A stretch of 64,000 nt of DNA from Acinetobacter pittii ANC 4050. GTDB taxonomy: Bacteria; Pseudomonadota; Gammaproteobacteria; Pseudomonadales; Moraxellaceae. The stretch spans positions 1,875,184-1,939,183 of the forward strand of contig NZ_KB976987.1 of NCBI RefSeq assembly GCF_000399685.1, read 5' to 3'. Position numbers and translations under genes: made by a program. This document shows, in pieces, positions 44,506 through 53,712 of the stretch. Below the pieces are notes generated by a model. That model saw only the letters and a program-made list of their open reading frames with translations. It ran no database searches and had not been told where the DNA came from. The number at the start of each line of letters is the position of its first letter. The first letter of the stretch is position 1.

Positions 44506-45786
44506 TTAAAATTTAAAGGTGTAATCGACATTTAACCGCGTTTCATTTGTCGAATGAAAGGTCATATTAGTCGGCATATCGTTGCGATAATGAGAAAAGC
44601 GAGCACGCATTCCCAAACCTTTTAACCTACCTTCAGGAATTTTATAGCCCAAATCAAATTCCATCGACTCTTCTTTAAAACGCTGATCGCCGTATTGCAA
44701 CAAATCAATATCTTCGCCTTTTGCATAGCGGGTCATAAAGCGTAATCCGTTTAATGAAACATCACCTATCCACGCATTTTTAAAGTCATATTCGTAACGA
44801 ATCGAATAGACTTTTTCATCTTTATTCGAATAGTCCGAACTCATAAAATCAAGCACGACCGGGCTTTCGGTTCCAGACAAAAACGGCAGACCAGTCGAGC
44901 CAAACGACTGCATGTAGCCCAAAGAAACCGTATGGTTTTGATAATTTAAACCAAATAAGCCGCTCACATGTCGGTTATCGACCTCTCCTATTTTCTTGCT
45001 CCCAGTTTCTTCACTATTAAAAAACCGTACATCACTTAAAAAGTTAAGCTGATCATTTAAAGGCTGCTTCCCGTTAAAGCCCAAAAATTGTTGCTGGTAA
45101 ATATCTTTAAGTTCAGCATGATAAGCACGTAAACGATAGTCCTTTAACTGATAGCTTCCACCTAATGTATAAAAAGAATCAGTTGTTGCCGCTCTGTCGA
45201 AACGACGGTTGATATTGTCCGTTCCAACATCGGTATAACGAATCGAATCACGTTGACGTACTTCATCAACATAAAAGCCTTCGAGTTGAAGATTTGGAAT
45301 TTCATTTGAAACAAAACGGATACCGCGATAAGTCTGTGGAAACAAACGTGCTGGCGATGAAAATATAGTCGGTAATTGTGGAACTAAATCCCCCACAAAA
45401 AGCTCATTTTTTCTAAATTTAGCCTTCCCCGTAATACCTATTTTTCCATAATAATCATCACGTGAGTTATCGGTATTCACTGGTAATAAGCCACTCCGTG
45501 CATAGTCATCAGCGCGGCTTCCCATCAGATTAAAACCTGCCATTGCCAGTACATCAACACCGAACCCAACTGTCCCTTCGGTATAACCAGACTGTCCTTT
45601 AAAAATGAGGCCCTGCGCCCAATCTCTGGCGGCGGTATAGGGATATGGGTCTTTTTTATAGTCTCGGTCAAAGTAAAAATTACGTAGTGTCAGCTCAGCT
45701 TTACTGTCTGCAATAAATTCGGCATGCACAACTTGACTAAATAATGGGCACAAGCATACCCCCACCCATAATGGTGTCTTTTTCAT
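44506..45786 (-). CDS. OprD-family outer-membrane porin (VanP-like)
   Basis: A signal peptide (residues 1-22, ending VVHA) precedes a beta-barrel of about 400 residues ending in Phe (NVDYTFKF). The opening ELTLRNFYFDRDYKKD and the middle SPARLFPQTYRGIRFVS are shared with the HcaE-like porin at 62128. OprD-type porins admit small acids. It follows an MFS aromatic-acid transporter on the same strand by 31 bases; this pair matches vanK-vanP described in A. baylyi, hence the suggestion. Confidence 0.8.
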   Translation of the reverse strand: MKKTPLWVGVCLCPLFSQVVHAEFIADSKAELTLRNFYFDRDYKKDPYPYTAARDWAQGLIFKGQSGYTEGTVGFGVDVLAMAGFNLMGSRADDYARSGLLPVNTDNSRDDYYGKIGITGKAKFRKNELFVGDLVPQLPTIFSSPARLFPQTYRGIRFVSNEIPNLQLEGFYVDEVRQRDSIRYTDVGTDNINRRFDRAATTDSFYTLGGSYQLKDYRLRAYHAELKDIYQQQFLGFNGKQPLNDQLNFLSDVRFFNSEETGSKKIGEVDNRHVSGLFGLNYQNHTVSLGYMQSFGSTGLPFLSGTESPVVLDFMSSDYSNKDEKVYSIRYEYDFKNAWIGDVSLNGLRFMTRYAKGEDIDLLQYGDQRFKEESMEFDLGYKIPEGRLKGLGMRARFSHYRNDMPTNMTFHSTNETRLNVDYTFKF

Positions 45787-45817
45787 TTTTTATCTCAACT
45801 ATTTATTTTTTAATAAC

Positions 45818-47164
45818 TTAAGGTGCTGTTTTAAGTGAATAGCTTGGTTCTTTCTTATTTCGGTAAAAAGCACTGCCCAAACTCAGAATTAAGAAAATAG
45901 CTAAAATAAAGACCACACCGTAATAGGCATAAAGCGTTGCGGGAGCAATACCTTTATCTAGAAAAACACCTGCAACTGTTGGTGATAAAATTGCCCCAAT
46001 ACGACCAAAACCAATCGCATAGCCCACGCCACGACTACGGATTTCGGCATCATAAATTGTTGGAGAAATCGAATATAAACCTGCCACACAGCCATTAATG
46101 AGTGTGCCGAGTAATAAGCCGACTATGAGAGCAATACTCACTTGAGCCGAGACTGCGACAAATAAGAAAACACATGCAGACGTTAGCCCTAAAAATAGAC
46201 TTAAGGCATAGAAAATTTTCATACGTGATGCCAATAAACCAATAATGGCTGCACCGAAAATCCCACCAATACTAATTAAAATGCCGGTACTTACCCCTTG
46301 TTGTGGTGACATCCCCATTGAAATAAGAATTTTTGGTGTCCAGCTCATGACAAAGTAAAAGCCAAACATCACTAAAAAGAATGCAAACCAAAGACAAAGT
46401 GTTTGAAATCCCTGTTGTCCTGCAAATAATTTGCCCAATTCACTACCATTTTGTGTGTTGATTTTTTCATAACGTGGCATAACTGGCAGGTGGTTAAGCC
46501 CCATACGACTTACCGTTGTGTTAATCCGTTCGAGTGCCTGATTTGGTCGTTTTGCAAGTAAATAATCTAAAGATTCTGGTAATAACCATGCGCTGATGAG
46601 TAGCATTGCAATGGTAGTAACCCCACCTGCTAAAAAGATTGAGCGCCAACCTAAATGTTCAATCAAAGCCAGTGATAGCACTCCACCGAGTGTTGCACCA
46701 ATTCCATAACCTGTAGACATTAAGCTCACTGCGAGACTACGCCAACGAGCATTGGCATATTCACTTGCCAACACATTACTGCTGGCAAGAATCCCACCTA
46801 CCCCAATTCCGGTAATAAACCGAAGTGCTGCTAACATGCCGTGGCTTTGTACTAAAGCACAGCCCAACATGCTAAGACCTGCAATCACAAGACAAATCAA
46901 GATGAGTAAACGACGACCGATTTTATCGGCTAAAGGCGCGAGAAAAATGGAACCAGCAGCCATTCCAAAAAGGCCCGAACTGAGCAACAAGCCTATTTGT
47001 GCCCCTGAAAGTGACCATTCTGCTGACACCGATGGCGCGGTAAAAGCCATCACCATCACGTCAAAACCATCAATAATATTGAGACAAATACAGATCAAAA
47101 TGACGAACCATTGGTAGCGGCTCATGTTGTTTTGATTGATCTCACTTAGAACGTCTCTTTCCAT
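45818..47164 (-). CDS. vanK: MFS aromatic-acid transporter of the AAHS family (VanK-like)
   Basis: Twelve membrane segments in 448 residues. NIIDGFDVMVMAFTAPSVSAEWSLSGAQIGLLLSSGLFGMAAG and LADKIGRR are typical of aromatic acid:H+ symporters. The frame extends 11 codons upstream from a GTG, but the ATG at 47164 has GGGAG 8 bases before it. It is divergent from the sulfatase operon, with two van-type palindromes in between, so uptake of vanillate or protocatechuate is likely. Confidence 0.78.
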   Translation of the reverse strand: MERDVLSEINQNNMSRYQWFVILICICLNIIDGFDVMVMAFTAPSVSAEWSLSGAQIGLLLSSGLFGMAAGSIFLAPLADKIGRRLLILICLVIAGLSMLGCALVQSHGMLAALRFITGIGVGGILASSNVLASEYANARWRSLAVSLMSTGYGIGATLGGVLSLALIEHLGWRSIFLAGGVTTIAMLLISAWLLPESLDYLLAKRPNQALERINTTVSRMGLNHLPVMPRYEKINTQNGSELGKLFAGQQGFQTLCLWFAFFLVMFGFYFVMSWTPKILISMGMSPQQGVSTGILISIGGIFGAAIIGLLASRMKIFYALSLFLGLTSACVFLFVAVSAQVSIALIVGLLLGTLINGCVAGLYSISPTIYDAEIRSRGVGYAIGFGRIGAILSPTVAGVFLDKGIAPATLYAYYGVVFILAIFLILSLGSAFYRNKKEPSYSLKTAP

Positions 47165-47303
47165 TTGTGTATCTCCCAATGTGGATAAGAGATACACACG
47201 ACATTGCCGATAAGAGCGATTGGGTGGTTATGCATATCCGTATCCATAATGACCTAGAGGAATATTTGTTTTGGAGCATCCTGCTCTTTTTATATACTGA
47301 ATA

Positions 47304-47315
47304 TTTGGATCCAAA
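47304..47315. promoter_or_regulatory. VanR operator candidate 1
   Basis: TTTGGATCCAAA, a perfect palindrome with core TGGATCCA, 140 bases upstream of the VanK-like start. Confidence 0.7.
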
Positions 47316-47419
47316 AAATCAACTAAAATTATAAAAGCGTTATTAAAAAATCTATAAACACATAAATTATATAAGTATAAAATTATTAAAAACATAAAAT
47401 TAGAATGCTTTAATATTTT

Positions 47420-47431
47420 TATGGATCCATA
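47420..47431. promoter_or_regulatory. VanR operator candidate 2
   Basis: TATGGATCCATA, a perfect palindrome just downstream of a TAATAT -10-like element (47411-47416) and about 105 bases before the sulfatase start. Outside the two palindromes, 47165-47537 is AT-rich and holds no gene. Confidence 0.7.
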
Positions 47432-47537
47432 TTAAAAAATCTATTATGATCGATTCCAGAGCATTTTTTAGCCAAAAAAGCTCAGTTCATTTTTATGGAA
47501 TGCAAGAAGCATTTTAAAAATTCAAAGGATTGTTGTT

Positions 47538-49223
47538 ATGAAACTCAAAAGAGTAAGCCAGCTTACATTGGGAATTTTTTTTGCCAGCCAATTGTTTTAC
47601 ACAGCGCAAGCAGCACCTCCAAAAAATCAACAACCACCTAACATCATGATTATTTTGGCCGATGATCTTGGTTTTTCAGACATTAGCGCCTATGGCGGCG
47701 AAATTAAAACTCCTCATATTGATAGCCTATTAAAGCAAGGAAAAATGCTTTTTAATTTTCATGCTTCATCAATGTGTTCACCGACACGTGCGCAACTTAT
47801 GACAGGTGCAGATAACCACTTGGTCGGTTTAGGTGCCATGTATGAAACGTCAAAACGACAAGAAAAATTGGTTGGCCCCGATAGTCCGCGTGCACTACTC
47901 AAAATTGATGGATATTCAGGTCACTTAACGCAAAATGCTTATACACTCGCAGAAATTTTAAAGACTAAAGATTATTACACCTTCATGGTCGGTAAATGGC
48001 ACTTAGGCTTTGCTCCCGAACAAAACCCTAAAGCTCGTGGTTTCGATCAATCTTTTGCCCTGCTCGATGGCTTCGATTTACACTTTAAAGACCAACCTAA
48101 AAACTATCCGCGCAATACCCAGTACACTGAAAATGGTCAAAAGGTTACTTTGCCTGACAACTACTACTCAACCGACTTTTTTACACAAAAAGCCTTTGAG
48201 TACTTAGATAAAAATAAAGCACAAAAACCATTTTTTGCCTATCTAGCTTATACCGCTCCACATTGGCCGATACAGGCGCCTGCTCATTATAGAGACTTAT
48301 ACAAAGGTAAATACGATCAAGGCTACGATGCAATTCGCAAACAACGCTTTGAACGTCAAAAGAAATTAGGATTAATTCCTGCAAATGCAGAATATCCAGT
48401 CGAGCGTGGCAATCAAGCTTTAGGCACCAAAAGCTGGAATGAACTCACGCCACAAGAGCGCAAATATGAAGCGCGCAAAATGGAAGTTTATGCTGGCATG
48501 GTCACTCAGTTAGATGATCGCGTGGGTGATGTCATTCAATATCTTAAAAAGCATCATTTATATGACAACACTTTGATTGTGTTTATGTCAGATAACGGCG
48601 CTGAAGGTGGTGATCACAATTTCCCAATGGGTGATGCCGACAATCGTTATGAAAATATAGGCAACGCCAGCTCATATGTTTATATGGGACCACGCTGGGC
48701 CGAAGTGAGTAGCACACCATTTACCCACTGGAAGTCAGCCGCTTCAGAAGGCGGAGTACGAGTTCCATTTATTGTTAAATCGCCTGTGCAGATTTCTAAA
48801 GAACGTGGAATGAACAATAACTTTGCGACAGTCAGAGATATATTCCCAACTGTGATGGAACTAGCGGGGATTCAAAATAATCAAATCTATCCAGCCTCAA
48901 GCACCAAAATTAAACCGTCTGGTTTTAGTCTAATCCCTGCTTTTAAAAACAATAATGCCCGTATTCGACCTGTCAATTATTATGACTTCAAAGAATTACA
49001 TGGCAGCCGCTACGCCAAAAATGATGAATGGAAACTCGTTGAAAACTCACCTTCTAAATTTAAGAGCCACGGCTGGGAACTCTACAATTTAAAAACAGAT
49101 TTCAATGAGCAACATAATGTTTACGCAGCACATCCCGAAATCGCCAAAGTCTTAAATGATAAATATCTAAGATATGCCAATGAAAATGGTGTCGTGGATT
49201 TTGAGCAATACAACAAAAAGTAG
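47538..49223 (+). CDS. Arylsulfatase, exported, Cys-type
   Basis: A signal peptide (about residues 1-25, ending AQA) precedes a class I sulfatase domain. IMIILADDLGFSD supplies Asp42/Asp43 for calcium; CSPTR (C80 to R84) is the formylglycine site CxPxR; VGKWHLG and FMSDNGAEGG follow. The enzyme hydrolyses sulfate esters in the periplasm after C80 is oxidised to formylglycine. The likely activating enzyme is encoded immediately downstream. Length 561 is typical. A van-type palindrome lies upstream. Confidence 0.92.
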   Translation: MKLKRVSQLTLGIFFASQLFYTAQAAPPKNQQPPNIMIILADDLGFSDISAYGGEIKTPHIDSLLKQGKMLFNFHASSMCSPTRAQLMTGADNHLVGLGAMYETSKRQEKLVGPDSPRALLKIDGYSGHLTQNAYTLAEILKTKDYYTFMVGKWHLGFAPEQNPKARGFDQSFALLDGFDLHFKDQPKNYPRNTQYTENGQKVTLPDNYYSTDFFTQKAFEYLDKNKAQKPFFAYLAYTAPHWPIQAPAHYRDLYKGKYDQGYDAIRKQRFERQKKLGLIPANAEYPVERGNQALGTKSWNELTPQERKYEARKMEVYAGMVTQLDDRVGDVIQYLKKHHLYDNTLIVFMSDNGAEGGDHNFPMGDADNRYENIGNASSYVYMGPRWAEVSSTPFTHWKSAASEGGVRVPFIVKSPVQISKERGMNNNFATVRDIFPTVMELAGIQNNQIYPASSTKIKPSGFSLIPAFKNNNARIRPVNYYDFKELHGSRYAKNDEWKLVENSPSKFKSHGWELYNLKTDFNEQHNVYAAHPEIAKVLNDKYLRYANENGVVDFEQYNKK

Positions 49224-49233
49224 GAAAAACCAG

Positions 49234-50202
49234 ATGAAACAGATCATGATGCTTTCATCGTTCGTATTACTTTGTGCATGCCAAAAAACCACACCTCAAC
49301 TAGAACAGACCACCTTGCCCGACTTAGGCAGCAAAGCTAAATGTAATTCTTATTCAGGCCTTCCTTCGGGTTGGCCTAAAAATAAAGAAGCCGGTATGGT
49401 CAAACTTCCGCAAGGAAAAATTGTTTTAGGCACCACACAAGGTTATGAAGATGAACGCCCATTAAACCTACAGGCAACTTCAGTTCCCGCATTTTTAATC
49501 GATGCAACTGAAGTCACCAATGCTCAATTTCAAGAGTTTGTTAAACAAACGGGTTATGTCACCGATGCAGAAAAGCAAAGCGGTGCAGCTATGTTTGTAC
49601 AGCCAGATCATCCAGTTGAAGAGCTACAATGGTGGCGATTTGAAAAAGGCGCCAATTGGAAACACCCATGGGGTTTAAACAACCCTAAACAACCCGCGCC
49701 TCACGAGCCCGTTCGCATGGTGACATGGAATGATGCCTACGCTTATGCAAACTGGCTAGGTCACGACCTACCGACCGAGCTTGAGTGGGAATATGCAGCC
49801 AAAGGTTTTCAGCAAAACTCCGACATTGGCCCTACTCATGAAGGCCATATTACAGCCAACTTCTGGCAAGGTGAATTTCCATACAAAAATGTTCAGGAAG
49901 ATGGTTTTAAGGATGTTGCCCCTGTTGGCTGTTTTAGTAAAAACCCATTTGGTTTATATGACTTGATTGGCAACGTATGGGAATGGACGCAAACACCCTA
50001 TACAGGTCCACGAGATCATCATATGGGAGATCCATCGAAATATCGGCAAAGTCACGAACAGATTTTGCAATACACGATTAAAGGTGGGTCTTATTTATGC
50101 GCGACCAACTATTGCGCGCGTTATCGTGCTGCCGCGAGGCATCCACAGGAACTCGACCTTGCCACTAGCCATGTCGGATTTAGAACAGTAAAACGCTTTT
50201 AA
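49234..50202 (+). CDS. Formylglycine-generating enzyme (FGE/SUMF1-like), predicted exported lipoprotein
   Basis: The 322-residue protein starts with a lipoprotein-type signal (MKQIMMLSSFVLLCAC). The FGE-sulfatase domain begins IVLGTTQGYEDERP, has DATEVTNAQFQEFV, WNDAYAYANWLGHDLPTELEWEYAAKG, DLIGNVWEW, and ends GGSYLCATNYCARYRAAARHP...HVGFR. C289 and C294 match the two copper-binding active-site Cys of SUMF1 and FGE. It would convert the sulfatase Cys to formylglycine. The frame opens earlier inside the sulfatase gene; the ATG after AGGAAAAACCAG is preferred. Confidence 0.9.
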   Translation: MKQIMMLSSFVLLCACQKTTPQLEQTTLPDLGSKAKCNSYSGLPSGWPKNKEAGMVKLPQGKIVLGTTQGYEDERPLNLQATSVPAFLIDATEVTNAQFQEFVKQTGYVTDAEKQSGAAMFVQPDHPVEELQWWRFEKGANWKHPWGLNNPKQPAPHEPVRMVTWNDAYAYANWLGHDLPTELEWEYAAKGFQQNSDIGPTHEGHITANFWQGEFPYKNVQEDGFKDVAPVGCFSKNPFGLYDLIGNVWEWTQTPYTGPRDHHMGDPSKYRQSHEQILQYTIKGGSYLCATNYCARYRAAARHPQELDLATSHVGFRTVKRF

Positions 50203-50214
50203 ACGGATTTTAAA

Positions 50215-51402
50215 ATGAAGCATATTTTTATTTATGGGATTTTATTCTCAGGGACGGCCCTTGCCTGCTGTTTCGCTCATAGTGAAGCAGATATTAATTT
50301 TCAAAATACACTCACACTCAAAACATTCAACTTCGACAGACAATATGAAAATGGGGCCAGCCCCGATACTCATAGCCTGAGTCAAGGCTTGATTTATCGT
50401 GGTGACTGGTCAACCAAGCTTAATGATGTACAGCTACACCTCAATCCAAGCATTCAATATGCATATCGCCTAAGTAACGACCAACACACCAATGATATGG
50501 TCATACCCTTTGATTCTAATACCAAGAAACAAGCACAAGACCAAGTTAAATATGGCTTAGGTGCTGGAGTTGAATATCAAAACTTTCGCATGAATGTAGG
50601 TGAAATCACTCCCGATTCACCACTTACGCCACAAGTGGATACACATCAATTGCGCGTGAACTATAAAGGCTTGGAATTAAAATATAAGACAACGCAACAA
50701 AATTTCGAGCTAGGTTTGATTAATCGTTATTCGCCAAAATATGAAGAGGATTATCACAAACTAGCCATTTCAAAACATGAATCTGATGGGCTTTACTTTT
50801 TTCAGTGGGATGGCAAAACGCCTCAATATAATTGGAAATTTTATAATGGTTACTTAACCGATCTCATTAATCAAAGTTACCTTGCTTTTGATTATCGATG
50901 GACAAAGCAGCACACTACAAAATTACGTGTGTTTCGCCACGACGATGTCGGCAAATCAAAGCTTGGTAAATATGACAATACATCTGTAGGGGCCATGCAT
51001 TTCATTAAACATGGCAACTTTACAACTGGAATTGGCTATCAAGAAAACTTTGGTAAAGATGGTATTCCAAAACTCGACAATATGCCCATTCCCCACATGG
51101 TGAACTGGACCTTAGGCGCGTTTACCAAAGCAGATGAAAAGTCTTATCATTTCGTTGCCTCGTATGACTTTAAAGATTACATCAAGGGTCTAAAAGTGAC
51201 CTATAAATATATTTATGGCGACTCTTTTCAAACCATGAATCAAAATGATTTTGAGCAAGAAAGTGACGTGTTGATTCAGTATGATCTCAATGCGTGGATT
51301 AAAAATCTTAAATTCCTGTTCTTAAATATTAACTACGATACCAAACATGGCAAAAGTCTGGATGAACAGCGCATGATGCTTCACTACACGGTTAATTTCT
51401 AA
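50215..51402 (+). CDS. OprD-like outer-membrane porin
   Basis: Signal peptide (about residues 1-25), then a beta-barrel of about 370 residues ending in Phe (HYTVNF). The opening INFQNTLTLKTFNFDRQYENG and late RYDF-like strands place it in the same broad family as the other two porins here but it is more divergent. It starts 12 bases after the FGE gene, so it probably supplies sulfate esters or released phenols to the sulfatase pathway. Confidence 0.8.
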   Translation: MKHIFIYGILFSGTALACCFAHSEADINFQNTLTLKTFNFDRQYENGASPDTHSLSQGLIYRGDWSTKLNDVQLHLNPSIQYAYRLSNDQHTNDMVIPFDSNTKKQAQDQVKYGLGAGVEYQNFRMNVGEITPDSPLTPQVDTHQLRVNYKGLELKYKTTQQNFELGLINRYSPKYEEDYHKLAISKHESDGLYFFQWDGKTPQYNWKFYNGYLTDLINQSYLAFDYRWTKQHTTKLRVFRHDDVGKSKLGKYDNTSVGAMHFIKHGNFTTGIGYQENFGKDGIPKLDNMPIPHMVNWTLGAFTKADEKSYHFVASYDFKDYIKGLKVTYKYIYGDSFQTMNQNDFEQESDVLIQYDLNAWIKNLKFLFLNINYDTKHGKSLDEQRMMLHYTVNF

Positions 51403-51439
51403 ATCTCCACACTCCCATAATGGCTTCAACCACAGCCAT

Positions 51440-51451
51440 TATGGATCCAAA
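51440..51451. promoter_or_regulatory. VanR operator candidate 3
   Basis: TATGGATCCAAA, core TGGATCCA with one mismatch in the outer palindrome; 38 bases after the porin stop and 195 bases upstream of vanA. Confidence 0.5.
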
Positions 51452-51576
51452 TTAAAATCAATAAAAATTTCCTCCTGAAAACTCAAAGAAATACAAAAGC
51501 CTTTATTAGCAAACATAAAATACAATTCCATTAATTTTAAAGAACAATATTTTTTTAAAAATATACTGCTTATCAA

Positions 51577-51614
51577 TTGACCATTATTTTTATTTATTAT
51601 AAATTGGATCCAAT
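51577..51614 (+). promoter_or_regulatory. vanA promoter with VanR operator candidate 4
   Basis: -35 TTGACC (51577-51582), 15-base spacer, -10 TATAAA (51598-51603), then the perfect palindrome ATTGGATCCAAT (51603-51614) over the expected start point. The same 12-mer is the VanR operator known from Caulobacter. An AAGGAG site precedes the vanA ATG. Confidence 0.8.
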
Positions 51615-51635
51615 AAGTGATAAGGAGTCGTCACA

Positions 51636-52712
51636 ATGTTTATTAAAAATGCTTGGTATGTAGCCTGCCGACCAGAAGAAATCCAAGACAAACCACTAGG
51701 TCGCACCATCTGTGGTGAAAAAATTGTTTTTTATCGTGGCAAAGAAAACCAAGTTGCTGCCGTTGAAGATTTTTGTCCGCATCGTGGCGCCCCACTCTCA
51801 CTTGGTTATGTCGAAGATGGCAACCTCGTATGTGGTTATCATGGCTTAGTCATGGGTTGTGATGGAAAAACAGTTTCCATGCCAGCCCAACGTGTAAATG
51901 GTTTCCCTTGTAACAAAGCATATGCAGTTGTTGAAAAGTTCGGCTTTATTTGGGTATGGCCGGGCGAGAAAGCTTTAGCAGATGAAGCAAAACTGCCAAC
52001 TTTAGAATGGGCAGATCATCCTGAATGGAGCTATGGCGGAGGCCTGTTTCACATCCAGTGTGACTATCGTTTGATGGTCGACAACCTGATGGATTTAACC
52101 CACGAGACCTATGTTCACTCAAGTAGTATTGGGCAAAAAGAGATTGATGAATCATTGCCTGTGACTAAAGTTGACGGCGACCATGTCATTACCGAACGCT
52201 ATATGGAAAATGTGATCGCACCTCCATTTTGGCAAATGGCCCTACGCGGCAATCACTTGGCAGATGACGTACCTGTGGACCGTTGGCAACGTTGTCACTT
52301 CTTTGCGCCAAGTAATGTTCATATTGAAGTGGGTGTCGCACATGCTGGACATGGCGGTTATCACGCACCGAAAGACAAAAAAGTTTCTTCAATCGTGGTC
52401 GACTTTATTACGCCAGAGACTGAAACTTCACATTGGTATTTCTGGGGAATGGCACGTAACTTCCAGCCTGACAATGCAGAACTCACCGATCAAATTCGTG
52501 AGGGCCAAGGCAAAATCTTTACTGAAGATTTAGAAATGCTGGAGCAACAACAACAAAATATTTTAAACAACCCACATCGCAAGTTACTGATGCTCAACAT
52601 CGACGCAGGCGGTGTGCAGTCTCGTAAAGTAATTGAGCGACTACTTGCCGAAGAAAATAAAACACCTCCTGAAACGTCCGCACAGAAGTTTCCAAACATT
52701 CGGATTATTTAA
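51636..52712 (+). CDS. vanA: Vanillate O-demethylase oxygenase subunit
   Basis: VanA demethylates vanillate to protocatechuate, releasing formaldehyde, with electrons from VanB. The Rieske [2Fe-2S] motif is CPH (C47, H49) and CGYH (C66, H69). The mononuclear iron motif follows in DNLMDLTHETYVH. The start MFIKNAWYVACRPEEI and length 358 are typical of VanA. VanB follows 12 bases later. Confidence 0.95.
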   Translation: MFIKNAWYVACRPEEIQDKPLGRTICGEKIVFYRGKENQVAAVEDFCPHRGAPLSLGYVEDGNLVCGYHGLVMGCDGKTVSMPAQRVNGFPCNKAYAVVEKFGFIWVWPGEKALADEAKLPTLEWADHPEWSYGGGLFHIQCDYRLMVDNLMDLTHETYVHSSSIGQKEIDESLPVTKVDGDHVITERYMENVIAPPFWQMALRGNHLADDVPVDRWQRCHFFAPSNVHIEVGVAHAGHGGYHAPKDKKVSSIVVDFITPETETSHWYFWGMARNFQPDNAELTDQIREGQGKIFTEDLEMLEQQQQNILNNPHRKLLMLNIDAGGVQSRKVIERLLAEENKTPPETSAQKFPNIRII

Positions 52713-52724
52713 AGGAGCATGAAC

Positions 52725-53669
52725 ATGGACGTTATTATTCAAAAAATTCACCAGCTTACCCCGACCATTCGTGCGTTTGAGTTGGTTGCAGCAAATGGTA
52801 CGGAGCTGCCGAGTTTTGAAGCAGGTGCGCATATTGATGTGCATCTGAAAAACGGCCTAACCCGCCAATATTCACTTTCAAACTGCTGCACTGAAAAGCA
52901 CCGTTATGTGATTGGTGTTTTACATGATGCCAATTCACGCGGTGGTTCACGTTGCATTCACACTGAATATCGTGAAGGCGACCATTTAAAGATTGGTGAG
53001 CCGCGTAATTTATTTGAAATTCACCCTCACACAAAGCAGGCGGTTTTATTTGCGGGTGGTATTGGTATTACCCCTATTTTGTCGATGGCATATCGACTTA
53101 AAGCCGCCAATATTCCTTTTGAATTACATTACTTTGTTCGTAGTCATGAAATGATTGCTTTCTATGGCAACTTAACCGAACATTTTGGTGAACAAGTCCA
53201 TTTTCACATTCAAGACCAACCAGACACCGAATGTAATATGGCAGAGGTTTTGGGCCAAGCTTCACCTGATAAACACTTATATGTGTGTGGCCCTACAGGG
53301 TTTATGCAGTTTGTCATGAGCGCGGCTGAACAAGCGGGTTGGCATAGCGAACAGTTACATCAAGAGCACTTCGTCGCTCAAAAAGTAAATACGTGCAACG
53401 ATGAAGCTTTTACCATTGAAGTTAAAGGTACAGGCCGTCGAATTGAAGTATTACCAGAGCAGACTGCTACTGAAGCATTAATTGCAAATGGTTTTGATAT
53501 TCCTGTTTCGTGTGAACAAGGCATTTGCGGTACCTGTATTACCCGTGTGGTAGAAGGCACGCCAGATCATCGAGATCTATTTATGACCGATGAAGAACAT
53601 GCACTAAATAACCAGTTTACGCCCTGCTGTTCTCGTGCAAAAACTAAAAATCTTGTGATTGAGATTTAA
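52725..53669 (+). CDS. vanB: Vanillate O-demethylase reductase subunit
   Basis: A phthalate-dioxygenase-reductase-type protein of 314 residues: flavin-binding RQYSLSN, NAD-binding FAGGIGITPILSMAYRL and VCGPTGFMQFV, and a C-terminal plant-type [2Fe-2S] ferredoxin with CEQGICGTC and CCSRA. It passes electrons from NADH to VanA. The second of two in-frame ATGs (52725) lies 7 bases after AAGGAG and is preferred to the one at 52719, which is only one base from it. Confidence 0.95.
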   Translation: MDVIIQKIHQLTPTIRAFELVAANGTELPSFEAGAHIDVHLKNGLTRQYSLSNCCTEKHRYVIGVLHDANSRGGSRCIHTEYREGDHLKIGEPRNLFEIHPHTKQAVLFAGGIGITPILSMAYRLKAANIPFELHYFVRSHEMIAFYGNLTEHFGEQVHFHIQDQPDTECNMAEVLGQASPDKHLYVCGPTGFMQFVMSAAEQAGWHSEQLHQEHFVAQKVNTCNDEAFTIEVKGTGRRIEVLPEQTATEALIANGFDIPVSCEQGICGTCITRVVEGTPDHRDLFMTDEEHALNNQFTPCCSRAKTKNLVIEI

Positions 53670-53674
53670 CTCGA

Positions 53675-53708
53675 AAGTTCCTTTATTCAAATATAAAGGA
53701 ACTTGTTT
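53675..53708. terminator. Terminator between vanB and vanR (convergent)
   Basis: AAGTTCCTTTAT, loop TCAAAT, ATAAAGGAACTT (12 bp), then GTTT. Confidence 0.75.
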
Positions 53709-53712
53709 CACT

